DNA of 24,103 bases from Phoronis australis (taxonomy: Eukaryota; Phoronida; Phoronidae), in assembly GCA_002633005.1 (NCBI GenBank), contig NMRA01000563.1, positions 250,001-274,103 on the forward strand, read 5' to 3'. Made by a program: the position numbers and the translations under genes. Position 1 is the stretch's first letter; every line of letters begins with the position of its first letter. Below, in pieces: positions 1 through 12,100 of this stretch. A model generated the notes under the pieces. The model was given only the letters and a program-made list of their open reading frames with translations, searched no databases and had not been told where the DNA came from.

Positions 1-68
1 AAAATTACACCAACAATTCTCCGCAACAGACAGCAGTCGTGCCTGCATGCATGTGTATAAAACTATAC

Positions 69-180
69 CTCAAAGTTTCCCAGTAGACAGTTGGTTGATG
101 CCGGAGCACTCGTACTTAAGTAGTGCAGTTCTCTGGTCCTCTCTTGTTTGTCCAGGTCAAGTTTGGAGCATGAGATAACT
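69..180 (-). CDS. ATOS: Atos exon 8, entering the C-terminal Atos domain
   Basis: The acceptor is ctctactgtttcag before 180 and the donor GAG|GTATAG at 68-63. The 112 nt encode KVISCSKLDLDKQERTRELH, then YLSTSAPAST and NCLLGNFE (residues 614-651). LSTSAP..LLGNFE matches LSSSAP..LLGNFEES of ATOSA and marks the start of the conserved Atos domain. The rest of that domain is left of the window. A longer overlapping open frame (116-322) is not the coding frame. Confidence 0.92.
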
Positions 181-3100
181 CTGAAACAGTAGAGCAATAC
201 CCACCATCATTATGGAGTCTGTTAGAAACTCTAACAATGAGCCGAGGGTCCAGAGAACTAATAAAGAAATATTCTGGTGCAGTACTGATTCCAACTTGAA
301 TTGTTGCCGTATGAGCCGACACCTCAGTTAGTATTGAATTATATTGATATTAAGCATATTTAATGTTTTTCATAATTTTGTGAAGCCATCCTGTGATTGT
401 TCACCTACTTTTTGATAGCTTTGATGTTGTTGAGTGTACAGTCATACCCAAACTGGCCGTTGGCAGATTTTTTCTTCACAGGTGCCTAAAAACAAAAAAA
501 CAAGATCAACAGCATGTGCAGAGGTTGTTATGATGAAAAAGCACAGAGATGTTGTCTTGAGCCAGATTAGGTCATGCAAAGATGGATATGTCACCTCATA
601 ACACTGATCAACAACAGCAGTATTCTGACCAATAATGTGACATCAGTGTTGTCATCAAACAACTAAGTTCATTCAAGCAAGAAAAGTAACGCGTCAAATC
701 AGACAATTCATCATTTCTTTTAAAAGATTCTCTTTCCGCTTCATAGCTATAAAAAACCTTGTAAAATAAATTTAATGCATTGCAAATCAATTTAATCAAA
801 AGTTATTGCCAAGTGATGTGTTTTCATCAAGACATCAGAATTCTTTTCAAACTAAACAGAATAAGAAATAAATTTTCCAATTTCTTGTTGTGAACCACAA
901 ATTATAGCGAAAGCCATATAAAATGACACTGAGCTTTTATTAAAAGCTTGGCACAAGTGGTAATAAAACGAAGGCAAATAAATACAGTGATGTATTTAAA
1001 GAAAATTTCTATTTAAACAAAAGATGACACATGTTTATTGGCCAAAACAAAGGAAGGATTATCTTTGAGGCAAAACGCTTTCTGTCACAAAACCAATTTC
1101 GGCTCTACAAGTTGGCTTGTCACCGTGAATCTACAAGTTAGCTTGTCACGGCGACTTTACAAGTTGGCTTGTCATGGCGTGTCATTTCATATGCCAAGCA
1201 TTGTGTCACGAATTGACTATCAGTTCTTTGCAAACCTCCCATCTAAGTAAGGAACAAGTTGAGATCAATTTTATAGCAGTAAATGATCTAAATGAAAAGT
1301 TAGCTACTTTGCATGAAAAGGGAACTTTATAGGCATTTTAAGGTAGCATAGTAAAACAACAAGAAATGATGGGCAATGCTTACGGGACTTGACTGTGTAG
1401 GAAGTCCAGTCTGCGAGTTGAACAACAGGGATGTGCTGCCATCTAGTGATCGGCGAAACATGGCTTTGTCTTCAGCAGTAGGGATAGGTTTAGAGCTGAC
1501 CTGCCAATAGTTAAAAAATCCTCATTTAGCATGATCAATATACCTTTAAACATCATTCATTACCATAAACACCAATTTGCATTTATTAAATAATATGCAT
1601 ATAGTCTGTTTTGATCATCAAACAGGTTGAAAACAATAACCAAGAAGTAATTCTACCACTGACAGCAGACAGCGTGCTAAAATAATCAATGCTATTTAAA
1701 ACACTAATGAATACATCAAAGACAATTTTAATTTTAAGAATCAAAGACACTGCTTAGAAAATAAAATATGATATCAAAATCACAGGTACATAAACAGACA
1801 CAACACTTTTCCACTTGGCAAGAATTTTTGTAAACACATCTATAAATACAAAGAGTCTATGATGCAATAATGATTTCCCTTCAGCAGTCGAATGATTCAC
1901 TTAGTTTTACAGCGATAACAGAAAATGTGACATTTTGCAAAAACTAGGAACAGAATTTGAATGTATAAAATTTTGTCTTGTACGTCAATTGTCCTATTAA
2001 GAAGAGGCAGCGTCGCCTACTGTGATAGGTGCCCGTTTTCCTTACTTGAGGTCGTGGGTTCAAGTCCCACCAGGTCACATTGCTAAACCCTTGAACCAGG
2101 TTTCTAGCTCCTCAGCTCGGTTTTAACTATATATTAATAAAGTATAAAAATAGTTCCAGGCGATCAGTGCAATGGGCCCACATGTGCAGCCTCTACACGT
2201 CTGGTATGTGTACCAGACTGCCTACAATTATTTTATTTTAATTTTCATATTACAAGCTCATCTGGAACCACTGTTGATAGGAGGTACTTAATAGATAATG
2301 ACAATGTGATATTAGATGAACAGACAATAACAGGATGGCAAGCAGAACAGCAACTAGTTGAAAATTTAATATAAGTAAGGGCAAAATATCATAATTATAT
2401 TCAAACATCTTGAGATTGTAAGGCCATCAAATGAAATCTACAATTAACAACAACTACAATTTAGAAATATGTATTTACATTGAAAACAGTCAAACTGAAC
2501 AGTTCATTGACAGACAGGCAAATGTGATATCAACATTATTACTTCAATATCGTTTGTATCGACAAAATATACTACAAGCAACCCACGCAGTGCGAATGTG
2601 ATGAATAAATCGATGTAGATGAGAAATATGTATGCATATCATTATTTGCACTTATTTGAAATAATAAACATATGCTTTTACTTGTGTATATCATTAATAA
2701 TTTTTTAATAAAAAAAATCATATTACCACATATAAGCCTGACGCGAGCCACTGACTTTTTACAGCACAACCAATAAGTGTATCATAACAGCGACTAGATT
2801 GACTTTCCAAATGTTTGTTTTTGAACAATAATGCATAAGCACCTACACAAAATACTTTAAAACACTAATTTCAAAAGTAGCTTTCACACCAGTCTGGCTA
2901 CACAATACTGACAATTTTTTGCTCACTATAGCATTATAGGACATTCACTAGACTGTGTATACTCACTACAGCATTATAGGACATTCACTAGACTGTGTAT
3001 ACTCACTACAGCATTATAGGACATTCACTAGACTGTGAATACTCACCATAGCTGAGGTATACAATGCTTCCTTTTTCATCAGAGTGCTCAGTAGAGACTT

Positions 3101-6100
3101 GCTCTTGGTACAGTTGCCATCGACACCTTCAGATAGATTCTCTTCCAGGCTCTGATGGCCCGGTGGTACGAAGTGGCCCTCCAGGTTCTTGGAAAGTTTT
3201 GACAACTTTTTAGTGAATAACAGAGAGGTAGACGGCGTTTCGAACTTCCGATAACTGGTGGTTCCATTCTGACAGTTGTCGTTTTCAAGACACGCAAGAT
3301 CAGATTTTGCACAATATGTCATGGATCTTACTTCCACACTGGCTTGGGGAGGTTCTTGTTCTTTGTTAAAATCTAACTGTCTTATCGCCTTCATGTCTGT
3401 TCGTTCACCTCCCCTTGACACATTTCTAAGTTCTATTGCATGACCGTGTGGAGACAAAGTGATAGGAGAATGGTCGATGCTAAATTTGACACGTGACTCT
3501 TCAGGCAATAAGTTCAATTCCTTCATAGACAGATCTGTTTTTCCTACAGGTTTGCATTGCTTTGAGTTGGAACTGAGGCTTAAGCTGGACAAGGCAGATT
3601 CTAAGTCTGTGAGATTTTCAGCTAGACTAAAGCAGTCATTGTCGTAAGTCGTCTGAGAATTTGACAGAGGTACAGATGTGAACAGAACCTTTGGGCTCTC
3701 TAAAGTTTGATATCCACACTTGCCACTGTGAACTGGAAGACTCAACCTGTCCTTGGAAGGCTTAGAACTACTTTTTGGAATGGCACCACAAGTGTTTTGG
3801 TTCAAACTCTCAGCCACGTGAATGGAACAGACACTTGAACTGTCACCAAGTTTTGACCATTGACTAGTATCACTACCCTTGTAAAACTTGCAAACTTTGC
3901 TGGAAAAGCACAAGTCTACCTCGTCTTTGAGCAGTGACCCATTTTTTGTTGATTCAGTGGATACAGCTTTCCCATGGACAGCGCCATCTGGCGACGATTT
4001 GAAATACTTCTGTTTAGGGGGAGACAACGATTGAATTAAAGTCCGTGATACCATCTGCGGAGATGTGCCACATCGCGGCAGTGCTGCGACTGTCACTTGA
4101 ATTCCCGTCAACTTGCATGCTCTAGCAACTGGAAACACATGCTGATCGGGTTTTTGGGAAAACGGTGTCAGATAGGATTCTCCAGGAGCCGAAACTCTGA
4201 AAGAATTTATAGAGATTGAAACAGTGATACTGGACAATGTGCAGCCGTGCTTACACATTATTTACAATTTACAGTGATTTTCATTAGCAACTTTGACATG
4301 AACTCAACACAAAGTGACAGAAAAGTTGCTTTTACAAAACTACATTGGCAGTGTCTGAACCTGTATAACATTTTGGGAGGGTCTGAACCTTTTGGTGTTT
4401 ATTGCGTATTTTACTCCCCACAAGTACATAAATGTCGCCTGTTTTACCATAATCTGCATGATTTAGTGACTATTGAGATCTACTAGTCCTAATCCTCATA
4501 CCATTCATGCACTATTCACATTACTGTGTATACATCTACCTGGGGTCTGTTATACTTTTTCACTTTACTTGTTCCACACTACTGAAAAACGGACAGATAT
4601 GCCAGAAGGTTTGTGAATTTTATCTAGCATATTTTTTCCTATACATTGTATATTTTATGATTTGATTAGCCAGGCAACTGATCTTACAGTTGGTGACAGA
4701 TCAGATGCTAATCAGTAAAAAAGTTTCAAGTAACAATCACCACAGAGGGTATAAATGGGCAGAGGGATTCAAAGCCTCTAGCACTGACACTTAAGACAAG
4801 CCGTGACTGAGGAACAAGGTACCTGTAGATAATTTTCCTAGGTTCTGTTCCCTGAGAGCTGTTGAGCCAGGCACTGAGCTGAGAGAAATAGAGATATGAG
4901 CGGACAGCCTGCTGTAGACCCTGACCTGTCATGTACATCTCAGCCCATCTGTAATTAACATACCTACAGTATTGGCTACCAAGCTCATCAACTGAGATCT
5001 GCAGGATCAAAGATCAGGACAATACAAATTTTCAACACATCGCCAACATGTCAGCACACTATAGTCTTCTACAACTTCCCTCAGCTTACACGATTCCCTC
5101 ACCTCCCACCTCACACAACCCCCCCCCCAACTCCTGCTGTAACGACTCACCTACATGCCAGCACACTTATAGTCCACCTCTCCAACAATACACCCATAGC
5201 CTCATCACAGTCGTGCTGGCCCTTGTCCACTTCACACAGCTGACACATGGACACCTCAATACACATGGGGATACAGTTGGTCCACAGTTGATGCATCTCA
5301 CTACGGAACTTGCTGGCTTCCACACACTACAAAATACACATGAAAGAAAATGATATTTTAAGTTAACAACCGATCAACAAAGACATCCAAGCTTGACTGT
5401 AATAAGAATATCTTGGTGTTAAAATATCAGATTTCTTCATCGCCATATTTGCACTCCAAACCAACATCATTACGTTCCTAGACTTTGAATTGAAATCGGT
5501 TGCAATAAAATGCTGAAAATACCAACTTTGGAGACCATACTGGCATCACTTGGCAATTGAAACTAAACGACGATGACAAGCTACTTAATAGACCTGGTCT
5601 GAGGTGACAAACTAACCCACCATTACAAGCATCTTAACAGACCAGGTCTGAGGTGACAAACTAAACCACCATTACAAGCTACTTAACAGACCTGGTCTGA
5701 GATGACAAACTAACCCACCATTATAAACAACTTAACATACCTGGTCTGAGGTGACAAACTAACCCACCCTTACTAACAACTTAACAGACCTGGTCTGGAG
5801 CAAAGACCAGGCAGTTCTTCTCAAATCTAGAAATCATTTCTAAGTTCAGACAGAGTTAATAACAGTGAGTGGGTCCAATCAAAACTTGATTTGTTGACAG
5901 AAGGCGTAGGCATTATTGCCCCTTTAACAAAAATAAAGGAATTTATATTTACAATAAAAGAACATAAGAAACGCGAGACAACAAAAAGGTAGGACAAGAG
6001 GATCACCACAGTAAACACACTATTCAAGGTGCAATGTGTGAGACAACAAGTGTCCCTAGAGCAACTCTAGAATTTCTTGGCAGTTAATATGTTTCATCTA

Positions 6101-9100
6101 CTTTACTACATTAACAGCTAAGAGCTTGCACAAACTGGTAGTAAATGTACAATTAATTTCACAATCAGAACAGTAATGATAAAAAATTGATAATTTTATA
6201 TAGCACTATGAAACATGTTCGAGGAGATGAATCTCCCTAACAATTCAACTGATGACTTCTATACAGCCCACTCTATAATTGAATGTGAAAAGTATGTAAG
6301 TTAACCAGTGATATTAAAAAGCTCCAAAAATATATTCCATACAAAAAGAAAGAGAAAAAATGCTGCAGGTCAGGTGGCTTAAAACACTAATTACTACATC
6401 TATACAACATCAGGCATTTGGTCAGATATTTCACAAAAACAGCAGTGAAACTCATTCATTTTCTGATTTTCTAATGCTGACCAGCTAAAAATGGTCAAAA
6501 AATTTTCAGATTATTGTTTTATGAAAGCTCAGGAATAGAAATCATGTTGACAATGAATTAAATTGTCTTAATGTTTAGTTGACAATGTTCCATTCTTCAA
6601 TACATTCTGAAGTATTTTAGAATCACTGATGGTTTCCATATTCTTCTTGGCAACAGAAATAGAATCCTATCATAGAAAGGACTTTTCAATGCTAATTTTA
6701 TGAGAGTAAAAGGCACAATTAAACTTTCGTTTTTTAGCCAGCTAAACAAGGCAAAATGTTTGGAGGAAAAATTACCCAACCAGAAACTAAATATAAGTTA
6801 AGTACTATGGCATTAAACAACAATCCAGTGTTTATACATGACAAATAAATATGACGAGCTTCCTATTTATACAATGTTATCACAGTTGGGTGACAAAGGG
6901 AAAGAGTTCCTTTGGTCTTCCTTGTTCCAAATACAAGTCACAAGCAGTGCATGTCTCACAAGCAGTGCATGTCTCACAAGCAGTGCATGTCTCATACCAG
7001 TAATTGTCACCAGACACAACTATGATGTACCTAACCACACTGTGCTACAACAGTCAGGCCAACAAGAGTATTGATTTCATAGTCACAGCTGACATGGCCA
7101 TGCAGAAACCTACAGGCAGAACTTTTGAATCATTCTCCTCTGGCATTTTGCTGCAACTAATTTGTATCCATGACTGATACATTCTCTGTTTTATTAGACA
7201 CAAAATTAGGCGATTAAATCAACATAAACTAATGACTCTTGTACAGAAAGAACTTGGGAAAACAACCATTGATCTTCATTTTGTCCAATAGCAATTACTA
7301 TAAATAATCCATTATAATTGTCTTTTACTTTCACGCACTATCTTGTTTACACAAACATCAAAATGTAAAAAACAAAAAAAATCGGCACCAAGATAGAGTT
7401 GAGTGGGAAAAAAGCAATTTGTAGGACCCTTCCACGAAAAGAGCCCCTTCATAAGGCTTTTATTCCAGAAACACCACACATTGTACAAACTAAGTCAAAA
7501 AAATTAATAGAGATTTCCAAAAGAGACCCAGCAAAGAGACCCAGGGGCTCTTTTGGAAACATCCATTTAGCTCAAATGTTCAAAAAAAGGCCCAAGGAGG
7601 TCCTTCAGTAAAAAGTGGTAGGTCTCTTTTATGAACTTGTGCCACCTGTGCCCTTATTCAATCTTGGGATTTTAAGGTATATTGCAAAGGAAGGTTTCAC
7701 ATTGTCTCCAGCTTGGCTTCTGTAACAACAGTTAGATTTAACAATTTTGATGACAAACTGAAGAACTTGAAGTATTTCATCCATCCCTTTAAAGGTAAGA
7801 ATCTGGAAAATATTGATATCTTCACCATATTTTCTACATGTACCATGCAGCCAAATGATCCTAAATGGACCCCATGGGGTTTTATGTTGGTAGGACTCTT
7901 TAGGAACTTTCCTTTCGTGGGGATTCTTAAATTTCTGTCTTTTTGACACCTTTAACCTGAAGCAGTTCAAGGAGATACCATTTTATCCAAACTGAGTACA
8001 TCTTTAGCAATCAAAGCTTCAAATATGTAATGTTAGAAACCTTTGTGTAGATTTTTGTAGTTGGAAAAGGTAACCTTTTACAGAAATTAAAACTTCAAAA
8101 GTGAACCCTGCTATAGCAAATTTTGTATTTAAAAAGACACCCTTTCTTAGGGAGATTGATCTGGAATAGTCACTCATCTGAGTGGAACATTCAGCATACC
8201 TCTTCTACTGGAATGCCCTGCCCCCTGTAATATAGTGGCCCCCTTATTTTATGAACCAGTGCCTTTATTGGTACTGGAATAATAAATAACTAACAGACAA
8301 CTGGTTCTCAAATCTGGGACTCTGAATTTTAAACCAGTCTCATTTCTCACCTTTCCGTCGCTGCTCTTGCAGACGTGGTCAGAGTAAGCAGCAGACTTCA
8401 TACAATGTGGTCCCTCAATACGACCTTTGACAGACAACTCAGGCTGGCGACCATCAACAACCAACATGCCCAACTCAACAAATAAACTCTCCGGCTCCTC
8501 GTCCATCTCTTGAGATAACTCTGTAAAGCAGAAATTTATTACAGTAGTCTAGAGTCAGATTCACACAAATACAAATTTTAGATAAAATAATTTAGCTTAA
8601 AATGCATTCTGTCCACACGACAAACTTGATATTTCTAAAACCTTTTTATGGAGTTAAATGGCAGCTGCTGATTGTTGGAAAAACAGGAATAAATGTCCCA
8701 AACTGTTCATCTCTTAATCACCACTTACTTTTGAAATATGAAAATATGAAGTTATTGTTATCATGAAATACCCAAATTTGATGCGTAAATGGAACTGATT
8801 TTGAAAGGGTTTAAAATATTCTTGAGCACTACTCAATGACACATCCATAATAAAACTAATAAACATCCGGATGGGCAAAAATCATAACACGGATGGAGAT
8901 GCCCAGTAATGCAAGAAAGTAAGTCAATGTCAATATCATGATAATGAGCGCAAAATGAACCAACTACAATGCGTGAGCAGAAAATCACAAGATCAAAAAA
9001 CTTGTTTGAATTTAGACTAATCGCAAGCTCAAATAATGTCCAAATTATACTGAACTAATGTCAACTTACACAAAAATCTTAATCTCCTTGCTACAAGACA

Positions 9101-12100
9101 TACCAAAACCTCAGAGACACAATTTTCAAGAAATTGGACATCAGCTTTAAGGAAAGACTTGAACCACACTAGCAATTTCTTATGGTGGACTGACATAACC
9201 TTGATACATGTTCATTAACACTGCAGTGATCACATCACTACAACGAAATGTCAAAGGCCATTTTTACACGGAGACAGTTGTCACCGTGTCAGTTGTCACG
9301 ACTTGCTCCACTACCTTAGTCACATTTACATCTCAAACTGGATCAGTAAGAGTTTCCTACACGAAGACTGTCTGCGCATGCTCACATAAACAATAGCGAA
9401 TGTGCAAACCACATGGAATGCTAGCTGATCAACCCAATATATGCTATTGTGCAAGCGCATTGAAAGATGATCCCTTTACGCCCTGTCCAAGTTGTGTTTA
9501 GACGTGTAGTTGACACTAGAGCAACCAATCGAGTGTAACTCGCTCTACTTATGAAACCAGTGTCAAAAACTGGCCGCTGCGGTGTCACTTGCTCCGTGTC
9601 AGTCGTGTTTACACGCACACTTTTACTGGATCAGCTGTTCCGTGTCAGCTGCGCCGTGTTAGCTGCGCTGTATCAGCTGTCTCTTCTGTAAATGTGGCTA
9701 CAGTGAGCCAGGGGAATAGCAAAGATGGTGAAAAACTTGAGCCGTTAATAAATACTAATTGTATTAGAATGAAGTTGATGAGTGGTCACACCAATCAAAC
9801 CCATTTCATCAGTAACAAGATGTGATTCACACATAAGCCAATAGTCATGTCTGGAACTGAACTCTCCTCTAACACTTCTACTTTTAGTAAGGTAAAAAGA
9901 AACATTTCATGACTGACCTATTTATTGAAACAGTAACACATGCAGTGCCGATTCTCGAAATATGGAGTGGTAAGTACATGCCATTTTATGTATACCGTAT
10001 TCACCCTAATAAGCGTCCAGGGTGCTTAGAAAAATTTGCTTTAGGAAGGGGTCTCCGAAACAGGTGAAATCGTAAGCTAGAATACATCAAATTAACGCGC
10101 TGTGACGCATCTGTAACCTATGACAGAGTTTCTACAAAATTGCAGTGCATTGTTATCAAACTTTGTTGTTAAATTACGAGCATTTTTCAGAAAATCCCAC
10201 TGCCAAAAATTGCCAACTGATGCGTCGATGCCTCACGATCGTCGATAGGTCAACTTGAATTCTTGAGTAAAAATTTACTTTCGACTCAACAAATTACCTA
10301 AAGTCCTCGGAGTCCTTAAGTTTTCAAAATAGCGTCCCTAAGATTTTTAAGTTCCTGTGGAGTCAGGATTAACAGCATATTAAGTCCAAATCTGGACTAG
10401 ATCATACTCCGCAACACGAGAAAAATCTTTGGACGAACACACAAGTTGCTGTCACGTGATGTTTGTTTTGAAGTTCGTCTGCGTATTGTGTGAATGAGCG
10501 ACCGCATGCGTGTCATCCGATGGGAGTTCATTTTCCAGAGTAAACACGATGTAACGATCTAGGTGTTCATAATTAAGGAAATTAACACAACCAGTTAAGC
10601 AGTACGTATTTTATTTAGCACTTGTTGATCTCATCTGCTAAAAATACATTTGATGTCATTGAGTCGCCGGGTGACTAGATGCACGACAATCTAACAGTTA
10701 TTTTTCGGGTGATTCAGGTGTGTAAGGGTGTGGAAGTGTTCACTATAGTGGGTCATTTTGACTTTAAAACACCAATGACTAATTTAATAATTCCCCCCCT
10801 TAAAAATAACGCAAACGTTTTTTTACGGTATTAGAAACTTTCGGAAATAAGTGCCACTATTTATTTCTTGCAGATGCTATGCTACTCGTTTTACGAATAG
10901 ACAGTTCCCGAAGACTAATCTTCAATGACAGGTACTTATAGTGCACGCTTCCTGGCCACATGCTTTTAACTGAACAAAAGTCAAGTTTTTATTACTCTTC
11001 GAATCCTGCTTACGTTCTTTTTGAAGCACGGCAGAAGTTTGAAGTGTACAGTCAAGGCTATAAATACCGACCTAGCGGCGAGGAGGCTCGTGGTCTACAA
11101 ATTCCACGCACAATGATTTTTTCAGGACTGTCGGTTCTTATTGATAAATTGAAGACGTTACTGTAAAAGTTTAGAACTGTAGGTAAGGCATTTTTCACAT
11201 GTACACGGCGTTCGTGGAGTGGGCGCTTATTTCAGCAAAGTCTGAAAATGCGTGGGGAGCGCTTATAGGGGCACGGGCTCTTATTAGGGCGAATAGGGTA
11301 TTAATTTTTCTTGCGATTGACAAAAAGTTATTAGCATGACCTCCAAGAGGACTCTAGATTTTACCAATACTTACATCCATTTTCTCTTACAATTTCCAAT
11401 ATAAACAAAAGCAACGCGGAGCATTGAAATGCGCCCTGCACACTGCAACGGTGCGCTTATAGGGTGTATTTATTTGTATCATAAAAATGGCAATTATAAT
11501 ATTGCTACTAAGGGGGCCAGTGTAGTTGAACACGTCCGAAAATCAACGTCAGCCTTGGTCTTCTCATCAGGAACATATTTCCAAATTTTTTTCAAACTGT
11601 TTGGTGGATGGGAAAGGTGATGTCAAAAACCTATTAAAAAACTTTAAAAATGGCTACAGAGTGGTGAAAAATACATCAAATCTGCAAAAAATGAGAAGGC
11701 GTCTCCGCTGCCCTAATATAAACCTATTTATTAAATTTCATAAAAATCTACCAACGAGTTTCAAAGATACAGAGGACAATGAAAAAATTGCCACTATGGG
11801 GTATAGCTGTAGTCAGTTCCATCCAAATGTCGTCTCTGTCCATTGTTGACTTCATAGAAATACATTTGCCAACTTCAATAAAGATCTTGCAGAGGGTTTG
11901 GGAGATAACTGCCATACAGTAAAAATACTGCCATTAGGAAGCGCCACTGTAGGTCCGAAAATCATCATCAGCCATCCTCTTCACAGTAAAAACATAAATG
12001 CCAATTTTTATTCTTAGAGTGGTTTGGTTGGTAGAGGGGAGGATGCCAAAAACAGACTAGAAAACAATAAAAATGGCCACTAGATGAAGCAAAATACATC

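Larger units (their letters stand above)
5799..8350. other. Remainder of Atos intron 2
   Basis: Apart from the 18 bp array and the palindrome near 7500, this is AT-rich non-coding sequence. None of the short open frames here have splice sites or recognisable protein content. Confidence 0.55.

Noticed and set aside
116-322. 68-codon minus frame
   Set aside because: It overlaps Atos exon 8 in a different frame; LLGNFE lies in the other frame.
2001-2085. Functional tRNA gene
   Set aside because: A B box is present, but the cloverleaf is poor and the sequence continues into a SINE body shared with other copies.
3014-4258. 414-codon open frame taken as a complete single-exon gene
   Set aside because: Both ends run through splice sites. 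Family similarity starts at 4196 and the frame past 3047 is intronic.
4726-5010. 94-codon minus frame as a gene
   Set aside because: Only 4823-4948 is exon 4; the flanks are intron.
171-8523. Identical TGAGATAACTCTG at the 5' ends of Atos exons 8 and 2
   Set aside because: The shared 13 bases are read in different frames and include the acceptor CAG; best explained by chance.
10960-11166. 68-codon frame inside the 1.3 kb transposon as a transposase
   Set aside because: Too short, with no DDE-type motif or known domain visible.
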